Positions 36,631 through 53,256 of a DNA stretch of 64,000 bases are shown piece by piece. Both the position numbers and the translations under genes were made by a program. The number at the start of each line of letters is the position of its first letter. Positions within the stretch are counted from its first letter, which is position 1. Under the pieces are notes generated by a model. That model did no database searches and was not told the origin of the DNA. It worked only from the letters and a program-made list of their open reading frames with translations. Source of the stretch: Mastigias papua (lineage: Eukaryota; Cnidaria; Scyphozoa; Rhizostomeae; Mastigiidae); the NCBI GenBank assembly GCA_964019165.1, contig OZ025267.1, positions 15,069,824 through 15,133,823 on the forward strand, read 5' to 3'.

Positions 36631-37637
36631 AAGGGAGAAGACTGTCTTGCAAAGAACAAGCCCAGAAGGCCATCAGCTCTAACCTTATTGGTGCATTTAT
36701 TCCTAAATGCTTATCAGATGGGCATTTTGCACCTTTGCAGTGCTATGGATCAATTGGGGTTTGCTTTTGTGTCAACAAGAATGGAGAAAAGGTTTCAGAT
36801 GCTATGATACCAAGAACAAAATGCAGTAAGTGATCCATCTTTTTCTGATCTAGGATTGGGACATTCTTGAGAACATTTTCATTTCATTTTTTACTCTGTT
36901 GGGGAATCATTTTTTACCATATGAATACTTTTGCCTGAGTGTTGTTCCTTTCTAGTGGTCAAACCTTAACTTAGTATGGTTTGCAACCAGAAATAAATCA
37001 TACTAAATAAAGTGTTGGTTTGCTGGAAAAACCCTCTTAAGCATTCTTGCTCACCAGGCAGCACTGGTTTCTTTTGCTTGCTTCTTTCATGATCAGGTAG
37101 AAAATTCTTCTGGCAATGTTAGTTTATTTCTTATGCTCTTTACTTAAATTTGAATTAATCTTACTTCAGCTTCAAAAATGCTGGGTTGTTATTGCTCCCT
37201 ACTATCATCCTTTTTATTTCTGTTTAGTTTGCATGGCAGCAATCCCTTTTAGGATGGAATTATTTTCATAGTCAGCAGGTTATTGGTATAACTTTGTACC
37301 ATATTATGCTATGTTGGAAGACTTCTTCATAGAATGTTGATTTGCTAAAATTATGCAAATTGAATCATATGTCACTCAGTTTAGCTTGGTAGATTATCTT
37401 CTATTATTTATTGCAGATAACCCATGCTTTAAAAGGCTTTTGGGAAACCAACCACCTGCCATACTTGTTCATGGTGCTCCTCAAACAATTGATATGGGCA
37501 TCCCTGCACCAGACTGTGATGAGAATGGCTTCTTCAAGCCAAGGCAATGTGACAGTAGCTCATGTTGGTGTGTTGACAAAAGTGGAAATGAATTTGAACA
37601 CACCAGGGGAAATACCAAGGATATTGTTTGTGAATAG
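36631..37637 (+). CDS. Secreted-type protein with thyroglobulin type-1 domains, C-terminal exons
   Basis: Exons 36631-36825 and 37417-37637 join in phase (AAA TGC A, then AT AAC) and end at TAG. Each carries one thyroglobulin type-1 domain. The first reads [20 protein letters not shown], then [13 protein letters not shown] and [10 protein letters not shown]. The second reads NPCFKRLL, then [13 protein letters not shown] and [11 protein letters not shown], with a final Cys close to the stop. In the first domain the usual Cys-Trp-Cys-Val is Cys-Phe-Cys-Val. Thyroglobulin type-1 repeats fold around three disulphides and, in thyropins such as equistatin, inhibit cysteine or aspartic proteases. 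That function is possible here but not shown by the sequence. The protein is expected to be secreted, though the signal-peptide exon is not firmly placed. An AATAAA lies at 37943. Confidence 0.5.
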
Positions 37638-37942
37638 CTCTCTAGATAGCAATGCAATGCACTTATTATAAACAGAATGATTATTGTTCTTGCCACCTAG
37701 ATTGTTCCATGGAGAGTTAAAATGTAAATAGATCTTCTATCTGTTTCAGTAATGTAATGTAAATTTTGGCTGATTTTTATTTCCTTTATACCCCTGATAA
37801 TCTAGCATTGCCATAACAAGTTCATGTTGATTATGTTTTGATGATCAATCCAATTCACTAGGGACCTACTGCATACTATAAGTTGTTTAATCAGCCATTA
37901 GATAATGAAATTCTCTTATTGCAAATGATATGTTTCATTTGT

Positions 37943-37948
37943 AATAAA
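37943..37948 (+). terminator. Polyadenylation signal AATAAA of the thyroglobulin-domain gene
   Basis: A canonical AATAAA hexamer lies about 305 bases after the stop codon at 37637, on the sense strand. The cleavage site is not identified. Confidence 0.5.
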
Positions 37949-39708
37949 AGAATTTCCTTATCTTGTGGCCAATTAATGAACAAGAACAGCTCATAGTATG
38001 CATTATATCCCTATGTAGCCAGTACATATATTCTATGATTCCTTAGAGATCCTATCTTAGTCTAGCTTGGGGAATTGGTATGAAATGGGTATTAATATCT
38101 CAGATTGTGTACATAGAAAGTCTGAGATCAATTCTATTCAGTATAGGATTCCTTGCAAAGTGCCTGCATTTATGATCTGCACCTTGTTTACACCCAGAAT
38201 ATATGGCACTTGTTGTTAGGAGAATACCCTATCTCACTACATACTATTTTTATTAGATTATAGGTATATAATATATGCACACTTTTTCATATGAAACCTA
38301 GATCAAGGCCTAGTAGTAAATAGCTGTTACTTTTTGGCCTTGTGTTAGTTCTAAAAGTTTCATACAAGTTTGTTACTTTAATGAGAAAAATTGGAGTGAA
38401 AACGAAAACAACATGGAAAACATTGTCTTTTGTAGTGTCTATAAAGCTTAGCACATAATACATACAGTTGTGGAAATATATTGAATCCTTGGAGGAAACT
38501 AATTCTCCATAACTGTAGAAGATGGGACAGAAGTCCCTAATCTTAACTCTTTCCTTGTATTCCTACAGTTTTCTTAAATTGTAGCATGCCTAGTACTAGG
38601 TTTCTTATATACCAATTTCTTGCAAAAAAGAAATTGTGTAGTAACAGATATATCAGAAACAGCAATTTGCATTGAAGAGGGGGGCCCCATGCGCATCACT
38701 GATGGGAACATCCACTGGGTTATTTTGGAGTTCCCAATCACATCTTACAAAATAAGTTTCACCCATATCTATGTTAGAGTGTTGAAATAATATATTTGAG
38801 CTGATTAGTCATATGCTGTCGTTGTCTCTGTCTATCTTGTGTTCATGTTTATGTAAACTGCTCCACCAACCCTCTCTTGCCTAATGATTCGCAATGAAGT
38901 ATGTCAAGGGTCATTTTCATTAAGAAATTTCTTTATACACAGTATCCGAATCAGCCACATAACTTGACAACATTGGTGTTGTTCAGGAAATGAGCAAATC
39001 ACGACGGTACTTACAGTATAGACTAATTACCATCGTTATACGCGAAACTATTAGACCCACGCCTTTTTCCTTAAAGGACAAAGGTACCCTTTTTTAGAGA
39101 ACTTTGTTACTTTTGTTAAATGCAATAGCTGCCAATCGTCCTGGAACACTTTTCAGCTATTTTATTCTACAATGAACTTTCACCCCCCCCCCTCCTCCCT
39201 TCAAATATTGTTAAATTTTTAGGAGAAGTACATGCATTGATTGGAAGATTTCACGTGTGGTACAACGTCAAGTGTCCTATAGAGGGACCAATATTGTTCT
39301 AGGGGGAGAGGGGTGTGCGTGTATGTTGCAACGATGACAATTTGTATGTATGTAGAGGAATGCGGTTTTTATCAGTTTTTGTAAGTGCCCTGTTTTGTTG
39401 ATTAGAACCCTGCCCTCAAATATTCCTAGTTGCGTACCTGAGCATACATGATAGATATAGTTACTAATGGTAACAGGTAAGCACAGGGAAGTGAGGGAGT
39501 TTGATGGCTGTACCTTCAGTTTACCTAACATCCAATAGCAGATCTTCTCTTGAGTACCTAATCATTGCCCCCTCCCTCCCACGGATTGTTGATTTTTGAA
39601 TTTTTTTCCATCACACTTGTTATAGCCCCCCATTTATTAGTTTTAAAGATATTTCAGTGAATTTGTGGTTTTCCCCCAGGGACTATTTTCATTTACTTAC
39701 AGACTAAC
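37949..39708. other. Intergenic, no gene seen
   Basis: AT-rich, with a poly-C run near 39184-39192. A segment near 38280-38345 and 38580-38640 shares words (CCTAGTACTAG, TTTCTTGCAAAAA) with 31955-32010, so it probably holds a diverged dispersed repeat. No supported coding frame. Confidence 0.5.
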
Positions 39709-40399
39709 GGGTCAGTCATTTATAACTCTGGGTACCGGGAAGGGAACTAGGATTGGGGAGGGTATGAAAACTTTTCCAAGGACAGTTTGGGGGCAGCAAA
39801 CTTTGTGGAGAATTTTGAGGGGTATGACATCCTGTAAGGAGAAACTCTAAAGAAAATCAGCTCAGTGATCTGCATAATTCTATTGATCACTGTATTTATA
39901 CGTATCTAGTAGTCAGAGTTTCTTTAATAGCAATTTTTCTCTGATATCAGTTCTATGTGGTGCTATATGTACTGTGTTATTGCAGTGCTCGTATTAGCAC
40001 TCACCACAGCTATTTGTTCAAATGAAGCTTCAAGCATGAATAAACTTTTTCGTTAAATTTTTTCTATGCCTTATGCAACTTAATCTCACAAAGAATGATA
40101 TTTCCTTCTGTACAAAGGCTTTTCTTGCAATAATTTCCCAGCAAGTAATTCTGCAGAATACATTTTTTATAGGTGATCTTTTCAAGCAGATGAAATTGGC
40201 AATTGCTACTTTACAAGTAGCAATGAAGATATCTACCCTGAAATCCTTACAGGGTAGATAGCAACTGGGCTGTGAAATTTTTTACTTATTTCTCAACGAG
40301 GTATGAAACTTTTTGACAAAAATTGAAAGGGTATGAAACTTTTGACCAATTTGTGAATTCTAACCCGCTCGGGTACCCATAGTTGTAATTGACTGACCC
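39709..40399. mobile_element. 691-bp non-autonomous DNA element with 5-bp target duplication
   Basis: The left end GGGTCAGTCATTTATAACTC and the right end (reverse complement) GGGTCAGTCAATTACAACTA are inverted repeats that continue for about 30 bases to a GGGTACC block. CTAAC flanks both sides (39704-39708 and 40400-40404). Internal GGTATGAAA words recur in both subterminal regions. No transposase frame. Confidence 0.5.
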
Positions 40400-40404
40400 C
40401 TAAC

Positions 40405-42789
40405 CAGAAATTTATAGAACAATCTTGCACTACAACTATAATTTCCTTTACCGTGCATTTTATTGACAATTCATAGTTAGCCAGTCTTCCTCGGACAATT
40501 TCCCGCCAAAACTCATGTCACGTAAGCAGCAACTAGTGCTCTTATCTCTGTTGTCGACGTGACTTTGACAAATTTGTGCCAGTTTTCTGCATATAAAAAT
40601 AATCAATTAGAAGACTAATGCCTTTGTCAAATCAAATTGAAATAGGAAGCGAATACACTACTAAACAAAACAAAGGTAGGCGACATTGATACCTATGGGC
40701 TCATAGCGAACCTTGAAAAGCTGAATAACCTGGAAAATGAGTCAGGAAAAGTCCGGGAAAACCTGGAATAGTAAGGGAAATCTCTTTAATTTAAAAATCT
40801 GGACGGCGACAAAAAAGATATCATTTTGATTATTGAGAAATCCAATGACTATTCTAGTGGTTACATTTTGACAAATCCAGTATAACTAATCCAGTAGACT
40901 TTCCAATCAGCCTTGAGTCATCCTCAGTAAAGAGAAGGGGGGAGGGATAATATAAAGGGGGAAGCACAATACGTGGATAGAAACCCACGTGATATATAAA
41001 TGTATAAATCTATAATAGTATAAATCTCTTTAATATTTTTGCATGTCAGGGAAAAGTCAGGGAAAGCAAAATGGTTAATCCAAACCCTGTAAAAGAGTTC
41101 AAGACATCAATATGGCGACATTCATGAACAAATAGATCGTCGTTAGTTCTAATGAAATCCCATGTTTTCAATGAATCGTGTTCACTTAGTAGATCAAATT
41201 TTATTTTGCATACAAAAGTATCAAAACCACATAACCCGATGCTGGCCCTATGAACAGATAGAGTTCAATGTTTAATCTTGAGGAATGGGGCACAATGCCT
41301 TGTCAAAATGGATAAAACTGAACGTGCATAGTTATTTTTAGCTTGAGTAATGAAAGTGCTCAAAAACACGTGAAAATGCATAACAGTACCAATACTTAAG
41401 ACATATAAACATGAAAAAGCAAATTAAAGCAATTTTACACTAAAAATGTAAAAGGTTAGTTCCATATCCGATTCTGTACGCCACGGAATGCCTAGTTGCT
41501 CCTGGAAAGATAGTGAACTAGCACCAAAACTAAGGCCCGAAGATTCAGCTTAAAACGTTTTTCTTCCGCACAGCTAACGAGCATTCTTGCACTCAGTCAC
41601 CAGTCCATAATTTTTTTAGCAGCTTCTTAATGCAACTAGACTTTCTTTTCCTGTGACTCCTCCCTCATAAAACCCGTGATTCCTGAGGGACATTAGAGGT
41701 AATAATTATTTTTAACCAACGGCATTCATGCAAATAGCTTGCCCAGTACTTTGAGCTACATTGCTAAATTTAAGACATGTGAGATGCATGCTAGAGAGAC
41801 GATAAACTAGGTCCTAGCAGCGTCCTGTCAGTTTTCATCGGCATAACACATATTAGTCCATTTTATGGAGCTAATTTTGCAATTTAATTTTATTAATTGG
41901 CTCAAGGACATAAAAGCCAGAGAATTATTTAAGAAAAACTCTCTATTTGCTTTTAAAAGTCTCGTTTAGTTTTTTTCTCTCGTTTCTTGCAAAGTGTCTT
42001 CAAATAAAGTCATCTAAATTTTCGTGCATTAAAAAGTTTTTCTAAGAATTTTTCATTTCAAGAGTACAATTAAAGCTAGAAATCGACATCAACCTTTCAA
42101 TCCACAATAATCTTGCACATCATTTTGCTCTCGAGCTGGTATTCGAGAATGCTCTTTTCGGTACAGTGACCCATTAAAGTCAGATGACACTTCTATGCTA
42201 TTGAGTAGTAATTCTACTCGACCTCACAATACTTTCCATTAACTGAACAAGATTTTTTCGTAAGTACAAAGCTTTTTCACTGAATAGAGTTTTTCTTTTA
42301 CTTATAATAAAACGTTTTCTTGATTAAACACGATATTTTTTCTAGCATTTGGAGGAGGCTTTCTCTTGTGATTGTTTGCTGAGGTACACTTGTATGGCAA
42401 TTAATAAAGATAAGAATCCACTTAAAAATGAAATTACCTAAGTTAATTATAGTTAAGAGTTTCCATTGTAATGAAATTCTATTGTCAAAATCTAAGCTAC
42501 ATAGTACAAACATGAGTTTGAGCAAATGGAAAAGACCACTCCTTTCCTCGTCTGCAAAATGACGCAACATATATGTTCACTTTCAGGATCACCGATGAGC
42601 ACTATTAGACCAAGTACGCAGGCCTGTTGGTGCACAAGACTATCACACTATTTGGCAAAAGATTTATCCAATCGAGCGAAAGTTTGTCCAATAGAAAAGT
42701 CATTATCTCTTACTTTTTAAGAGCAAGAGCAGCCATATTTCAGCGAATGTAGGAAGAGTGAGTGAGAAATATTGATGTTCTAGGTAATT
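40405..42789. other. Intergenic with weak repeat traces, no gene seen
   Basis: Around 40720-41090 there are repeated CAGGGAAAAGTC-like words on one strand, suggestive of a worn mobile element. The rest shows nothing I can support. Confidence 0.5.
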
Positions 42790-43075
42790 GTAATTAAGAA
42801 AGACCACTGATAAGGACAATACGACAAAGGCAGTTAAAGTTTGTTGGTCCTATCATCAGAGAAGAAGATATTGAGAAACTGGCTGCAGAAGGAAAAGTAG
42901 CTGGAAAGAGAGCTAAAGGCAGACAGAGAATAACTTAAATGGAAAGTTTAGCATCATCGGTTGTTGGCAATGTAACTTCGAATAAGCTTCTTCATGCTGC
43001 AGTCGATAGACAAAGGCTTAAGGTCATGGTCGCCAACATCAGGAACTGATAGGGTATCATAAGAATAAGAAAAAG
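42790..43075 (+). pseudogene. LINE 3' fragment (C-terminal tail of ORF2)
   Basis: The frame reads KFVGPIIREEDIEKLAAEGK, then GKRAKGRQRI, one stop, then LLHAAVDRQRLKVMVANIRN. This is the highly recurrent C-terminal tail of LINE endonuclease/reverse-transcriptase proteins (usually GHIxRxxxxExLxxxGKxxGxRxRGRQR). It is followed by GGGTATCATAAGAATAAGAA, a likely 3' end. It is 5'-truncated and disrupted. Confidence 0.5.
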
Positions 43076-44232
43076 TACCCTAATCGCATATCCTCTACCT
43101 TGCAATGTGAACATAGGCATCTCTTGCCACATTCCACACACTTTGCTACATCACCTTCTCATTTTCAACTACAGTAGGAAATAGAAGCTGTCGTTTTTGA
43201 TTATTTTCATTTGCTTAGCAAAGAAAAACAATGTGAGAGTAAAAATTGCTTTAACATGTAAAAATAATATCATGGAGGAGGAAAACGTGAAAATAGGTGA
43301 TTTCTAATGTGTTTTTTACCTAAACTAGCTCTCTTCGTCAAAACATTTAAATCTTCTGCCTAGAATTCTAGCAAATATTGCTCTACACAACAGCATCACA
43401 TTGAAACATGTGCATTTCGGAAACAACCATTGTAAGGACAAAATGACAATAAAAAACGGATGTTAAATGTTTACATTATGAGAATACGAATTCTTTCTAT
43501 ACATAAATTGAAAGTAAATTAAAAGTAAAACTGCTAAAAATCTGTTCTTCTCTGTAACTACCTAACTACCTACATAAGCAATATTTAAAAATTCTCAGAA
43601 GAAGCAGGAGCTGAATTCACTTCCTAAGATTCATTTCGTTAGTCCACTAGCTGTATCTGACAACATACAAAGCTTTGCTTTCTAACGCCCGATAACTGTC
43701 CTAGCTTCGCTCAGGAAATGAGTTATCTGAATAGCTGGCGACGTTAGGTCATGTGATAAAGTAAAGAAAAGTCAACTCTGTTGTTGGCTAAAGAGTAAGG
43801 AGCTGGAATGAGGGTTATAACTGATGAACCAAATAATGGACTTACAGTTGGTAACAAAATAATAATAGTTAGCATGTAATATCCAAGTCACCCTTTTATG
43901 ATTTGAAATAACTAAATTATAATTTTAACGAAAAAATTCTATATATGGGTGGGTAGCTCTATAAAATGGGACATTAACAATGAAAAGTTGCCTGTTTTTC
44001 TCCAGTAGCAGTACGATAGTCTATCACAATCAAAAGCAAATGGCCCATCAAATGTCTTCTCAAAATTAAAACCAGATTGACAGCATATTTTCAGCAACCA
44101 ATAAAACTAGACCTAAGCTAACATTCCAAAGTCACCTCTATCTCAATTCTTTTCCGCCCTATAGTTCTATATATCTTCAAATATTTAGAGCCCATATGTT
44201 AGTTTCACTGACTTTAATAAAAATTTAGTTAT
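43076..44232. other. 3' flank of the fucosyltransferase gene, no gene seen
   Basis: AT-rich sequence downstream of the minus-strand fucosyltransferase. An ATTAAA on the minus strand lies at about 44212-44217, close after its stop codon. No other supported frame. Confidence 0.5.
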
Positions 44233-48145
<3,913 letters not shown>

Positions 48146-49189
48146 TTGCAAAGCCACCAGTTGAGTGAGTGAATGCACTAACTACTATCTTGCAACATCT
48201 CAGTCAATGAACAGTGAAAACGGCTGTAGTCTATATGAAGATATTAACTACACAATCCAGCTGGGTTGAATAAGCTTCCCTACGCTAGATGACTCAACAA
48301 GACATCACAAACGGCATTTCATCCATCGCTTTATGGTCACCATTCTTCTTGGCCAAGAAACATGTGCCAACTTGTGCCTTCAACCCATTCAACCGGCCTA
48401 ATGTTTTAGTTCCTTTTTCAATCTCCTCATGAATTCGAGTTTGCACGTGGGACCATTTTGCGCATCCAAGATATTTTGTTTCACAATACACTCTATTTGT
48501 ATATACGTTGAAGCCCCAGTTTGTAAGGAGCCTACAGCAAACAGGGCGTTACTGGAGGGCTGGGGGATCAGTCCCCACTTTTTGCCAGTCAGCGATTTTT
48601 CTAAATTTTTTCCAACACTTTTTGTGGCCCCCACTTTTATATGTAGCTCCAGCCTTTTTGGCCACGCCGTGCCTGTACAGTGGAGTGGTATGGGGGCGTA
48701 GCCCTTCAGGGAAATCTTAAAGAAGCACCTTTCACGTTCCTCTAGAGAGCATCTCCCAAATCTCATATATGGCGCTGGCAATAAGGAACTTGGACTCTGC
48801 GTATTATAAACCAAAATGCTATGGTCATCTTCCGCCAATAAAGCGAGGCACTTTCGCTCGTACTTCCTAGTTGCCACCACACAAGCAACCTACATGTAGA
48901 AGGCCAAAAAATGCTAAACTGAGCTTGAACTACTTTAGACAATTTCCCTAAGGGGCTTTTCATTTTCGAATGCCTTTATCAAACCAAAATAATTGAGGAT
49001 TAAGAAGCCACATTCGCTTGAGATTGCGTGTAATTTCATTTTAATAATAATTATATAGAGAAGTAACCCTTCAGCCGTTGCTGATCTTCAGGGGGCGTCT
49101 CACTTACAAATACTTAAGGTTAAAACAAAATATCGGAAAAGTATATTTTATCATATATATTAAAAAGTATATTAGAAAAACACCCCATA
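48146..49189. other. 5' flank of the fucosyltransferase gene, no supported gene
   Basis: Contains the fucosyltransferase promoter region. From about 48540 to 48720 the sequence is GC-richer with phrases such as GGGGGCGTAGCCCTTCAGGG, typical of non-autonomous DNA element ends. A 160-codon minus-strand open stretch at 48398-48880 lacks an ATG at its start and resembles no family I know. Confidence 0.5.
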
Positions 49190-50700
49190 CGAGAAGCATT
49201 TCAGCCCATTTGATGTTTTTTCTTTGGTATCTGTAAATCAGAGTTAGTGTTTGTAAGGTTATGGGAGGAAGAGTATGAGGTTTATGTAAAGAGGTCGTTC
49301 AAATATTGAGGTGCCAAATTATTGACAGATTTGAACGTCATAGTTTTAGTTTCTTGATTGATAAGGTCATCAATGGTTCCCCAAACCAAACTCTGAATTA
49401 GGGGCCAGCTTTGGGTTTCACAGCTGCTACAATGCGAGCAGCTCGATTTCGTAATTTATGCAGTCTATCAATGTCAGTTTTTCCAGAACACCCCAAACTG
49501 AGCAGCAGTGTCTGAAGTGGGGGTCTTCAATGCTCCTGTATAAGGTCTTCCTGTGTAAGGTTTCAGGTTGGAATAAATGTCTGAAATAGTGACCCTAATG
49601 CTCTAGAAATATTAGTTGAAATAAATTGAATTTGCTTTTTCCACTTGAGAGTATGGTCTATGTGGACGCCTAGATATTTTATATGAGGGGTAGTACCAAT
49701 TTTTCATCGCTTTCCAGAAAGTGTTTTTGCTTTTGATTTGACGCAATCAGTCGAGATTTGGTGTGACAACACTGAGTTTGTTCCCTCGCAACCAAAAATC
49801 TAAGCGTTTAAGGTCTTCGTCCAAAGCTCCGTTCAGAATTGTTAAATATTTTGATCTGTAGCATAAACTAGTATCATCAGCGTACATAGAAACGGAAGGG
49901 CTATTTAATGCATGCGCAAATCGTTGATGTACAGTAGAAACAAAAGTGGTCCCAGGCATGATCCTTGGGGTACACCAGTCTCAATAGCCTCGATTTTGGA
50001 ATCTACCTCATTAGTTCTGCAAAACTGCCTCCTGCTACTAAAACATGATTTAGACCAAGGCAGTTTACCATTATAGAATGTTTTGATCAACGGTATCAAA
50101 TACTTTTTTGAGGTCTATAAACACAAGTCCTGTTATTTCTCCATTATCTATTGCATGGTACCAAACTTCACAGTTTTTTAATGAGCAGGTTATTGTAGAA
50201 TGTAACATTCTAAACCCAGACTGGTTAATGGAAAGGAAACAATTTTCTTCGAGATATCTGTAAAACTGGTTATAAATCAGCATCTCAAATATTCTTGAAA
50301 GTACTAGCAGAACCGAAATCAACGGACAATAGTTAGACTTATCAGTCCTGTTACCATCTTTGAAAACTAACGTTATTCTAGCTATTTTCCACATATCAGG
50401 GAACACGCTAGTTTTAATTGATGTATTGAAAATTAGACCGAGTGCATTTTCAATATATTGTATGGCTAGTTTTACGAAATAACTTGAGATGTGATCAAAC
50501 CCGAAGACTTTTGATATCTTAGCATTGCTAACTGTCTCTCTGATTTCTTCTATGTTGATTGTTCTAAGACAAAATATACGACATTTATTATTAATATCAA
50601 CGAGTCCATTTAAAAGAGGATCGACACTGCTTCAATATCTTTGGCAAGATCTGTACCTATGTAGCAAAAGAAGCTTTTTATTTGATTAGCAATATTTTCT
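49190..50700 (-). pseudogene. LINE (CR1/L2-like) reverse transcriptase, decayed
   Basis: On the minus strand, in order from 50500 downward: VFPDMWKIARITLVFKDGN, ISVLLVLSRIFEMLIYNQF, INQSGFRMLHSTITCSL, GLVFIDLKKVFDTVDQ, then ETGVPQGSCLGPLLFLLYIN, SMYADDTSLCYRS (YADD active site intact, about 49895), and further a tail with YLGVHIDHTLKWKKQIQF and GKTDIDRLHKLRNRAAR (about 49690-49430). Several stops and frame changes separate these. No endonuclease region is visible, so the copy is 5'-truncated or too decayed. Confidence 0.5.
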
Positions 50701-50769
50701 TTATTTGCAATATTTTCACCGTAATCCTTGTGACATGTGCTTCATATGGAAGTCTCCGTATAAACTTAG

Positions 50770-51290
50770 AATGTCCATAGTAAATTTGATAATAAGTAAA
50801 TTTCGACTATCGGATCATAAACTTAAAGTAGAAACTTAGAGATACTACTTAGAAAGACTTGTGCAAAAATATCACTACATAACAAATGTTTTAACAACCT
50901 CATTGAGACGGTAAAGTTACTTTTTCTGCAACAAAGTGACCAAATTTGCGATCAGAATATACTTCAGTTCATAAATAAGTGTCTAGAAAATAGTTATCCA
51001 CAAAATGAAACAACGTGATACTTAATACTTCAATAAAGTATATTGCAAATTTTAATTAATATATGTATCGATTATTATAACCATAGAATAAATGGATTTA
51101 AAGTAGTTTTTGTTTGTTTGTTTGATCTTTATTTTTTATATTGTACTCATTATTTTTTTGCTTTTAAGCAGTTTTAGCTTTAACCATGTTATGTTTATGT
51201 TTATTCTTCAATAGCTGTTTTAATCTATGCAATGTAAATTGCACGTAGGCTATTGGTAGAAATGAGAATCAGAAATCTGAAAATCTGAAA
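50770..51290 (+). mobile_element. 3' end of the same LINE family as 9430-11625 (5'-truncated copy)
   Basis: The sequence parallels 11045-11625 with small differences: CGGATCATAAACTTAAAGTA, GTGCAAAAATATCACTACAT, AAATAAGTGTCTAGAAAATA, GCACGTAGGCTATTGGTAGA. Both copies end in repeats of a GAAATCTGAAA type. It abuts the 5' side of the oppositely oriented LINE at 49190-50700. Confidence 0.5.
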
Positions 51291-52454
51291 TCATAGTGCC
51301 TCTCAATCTATAGCACAAAATTTGCAGTTAGAATTATAGAAGTGTTGAGTAACTTTTAGTACTAAAATGTCGTCTAAAGAGGTGCAAGACGAAGGAACTT
51401 TTACAACTAGGTCCTGTACTAGGTTCCAGGTACATATAGAGCCGCAGGGCAAGGTCTCCACTAAGGACGCGTCTTGGACATTTTCTGCTAAATTACTTTA
51501 GTTCAGTGTGTACGTAAAATTTGGCAAAGTACGAGCTGCCCTCGTTTTTCTTCTACAAGTCTGTGCTCCCAGAAAAGCAAATTTTAGCTTTTAGATTCTC
51601 TGAAAAGGGAAATTTTAGCCAAACCCTCTATATAAATAGGTAGTAAATGACATAATCACATGTAGAAGTTATAAGGAGGTTTCTAGATCTATTATTGAAT
51701 GGACTGCTGGTTTCCATCACAGGGTGCACGCGACAACTCATAGATGAGTTATTTCCGGTTTTTATTTAATTTTTATTTCATTTCGACTTTAAGAATTCTA
51801 CACTCTTTTTCTTTCATAAGAACAATTTTGTAAGAACGCGAGTTTCAAAATTTATGGGAAATTAAGAACAACTTGAGGCTGAATCACTGTCGTAAAATGT
51901 ATTTTTGGACAACTATGCATACACTTTCCAGTAGCACATTGGCATGAAGTATCCTCTTCTTATTAGCCTAAGAAGAATTGACAGCTTTGTCTCTCATTAA
52001 GAAGAGTTTGCTTTAAAATATAGTAAATGAAATAAACTAATCTTCGATTTTTCCATCTATATATACTGCTGGTGATGCGATTTTAGGTTTTTGTTCTTTG
52101 CCAGTGTTAATTATCGCGTACTTATTATTTGTTTTATCAGACTAAGTTTTGAAAATTAGCTCTGCTTAAGCGCAACCTTCAAAAAATTGAATTAAATTAA
52201 TAGGAAATGAACTGGACAATAGCTGTATGCTTTTCAGATAGATGCCATTGAACTTTGCAAAACAGTAAAAAGTGATAGAAATTAACACAATCAGTTAGGC
52301 CAATGTAATGCTCATATGCAAAATAACCCTGAGTATGTTCTGCACCCAGTGACAGTTGATAGGGATAAAGTTGGCAGTTATATGGCTGTTCTATCATTGT
52401 TGAAATATCAGGTGAGCTCTTCAATGATAAATGGAGTTGAAGTATGGAGTTGAG
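51291..52454. other. Intergenic, no gene seen
   Basis: AT-rich with words related to the ATTCTTATAAA module near 51790-51880. No supported coding frame. Confidence 0.5.
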
Positions 52455-52674
52455 CATGGGCGTAGGGGGGGCTCTAAATCTAGGGGACTGCAAATTGTAT
52501 GCCCAAATCACTGAAATTTTGTCCGAATGAGTTGTTGCTTAACCCATGTAAGGTAGAGCTATTTTTGAAAAAAATATTGTTCTTTCTGAAGAAATTGCTC
52601 GATGAGCGAAAAAGATTTCTTCCTAGCAGGGAGGGCTGCAGCCCCTCCCAGCCCCTATACTTTCTACGCTTATG
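52455..52674. mobile_element. Small MITE-like element (CATGGGCGTAG ends)
   Basis: CATGGGCGTAGGGGGGGCTC at the left and the reverse complement CATAAGCGTAG at the right form short inverted ends around a GC-rich interior containing AGGGCTGCAGCCCCTCCC. No target duplication was confirmed. Confidence 0.5.
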
Positions 52675-52869
52675 GTGTTCAGTTCATTTTCTTTGCAAAA
52701 CTTAACTAAGCTAGCCCAGTCGTTTCCATTCTGCCATTGACTATTGATGGGATCCTCGAAATTGATGGCTATTCCAATGGAATTAGAATATTGATATGGC
52801 TGCTTCAAAATTGTCCCCTTTGTGCAGATCTTGCAGATACTATTTCAAAGGCTAAACAGAGTGTTACCG

Positions 52870-53256
52870 ACAGGGGTTATTTCTAAAATTCTAAACAAGT
52901 AAGGGTCTCTAGATGCATCTTAAACTTTTGAGTGCAAGGGCCATATTCACAAATTCTAAGTCTTTTTAGGGCCGCAGAGTATGTTGACAAATGTTTCTCA
53001 AGACACAGAGTGGTATATAAGCAGCTATTGAAGTAATATTAAGTAATATTAAACAGTAGAAACTTGAACTGAAGCATATACATTTGGAAAAAGAAGTCAT
53101 GTAGTGACTAACTGTTATGGAAAGGGCAATCTTAATGAGAATGTCATAAACGAAAAGGACAATGTCAATAAACAAAGTTATTTTTGCTTCCTAACAGTTT
53201 TTGGCGGGCCACAAAAAAGCACTTGGCGGGCCGTAGTTTGCCCATCTCTGCTCTGG
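52870..53256. mobile_element. hAT-like element remnant upstream of MRG15 (approximate borders)
   Basis: The right end, read as reverse complement, is CAGAGATGGGCAAACTACGG, a widespread hAT-type terminal sequence. The interior has two GGCGGGCC words. The left border is uncertain; CAGGGGTTATTTC near 52873 is a candidate. The end lies about 155 bases before the MRG15 start codon, so it may be part of its promoter or 5' UTR. Confidence 0.5.

Noticed and set aside
48398..48880. 160-codon minus-strand open frame
   Set aside because: It begins at GTG, includes mobile-element-like GC-rich sequence, and matches no family I recognise.
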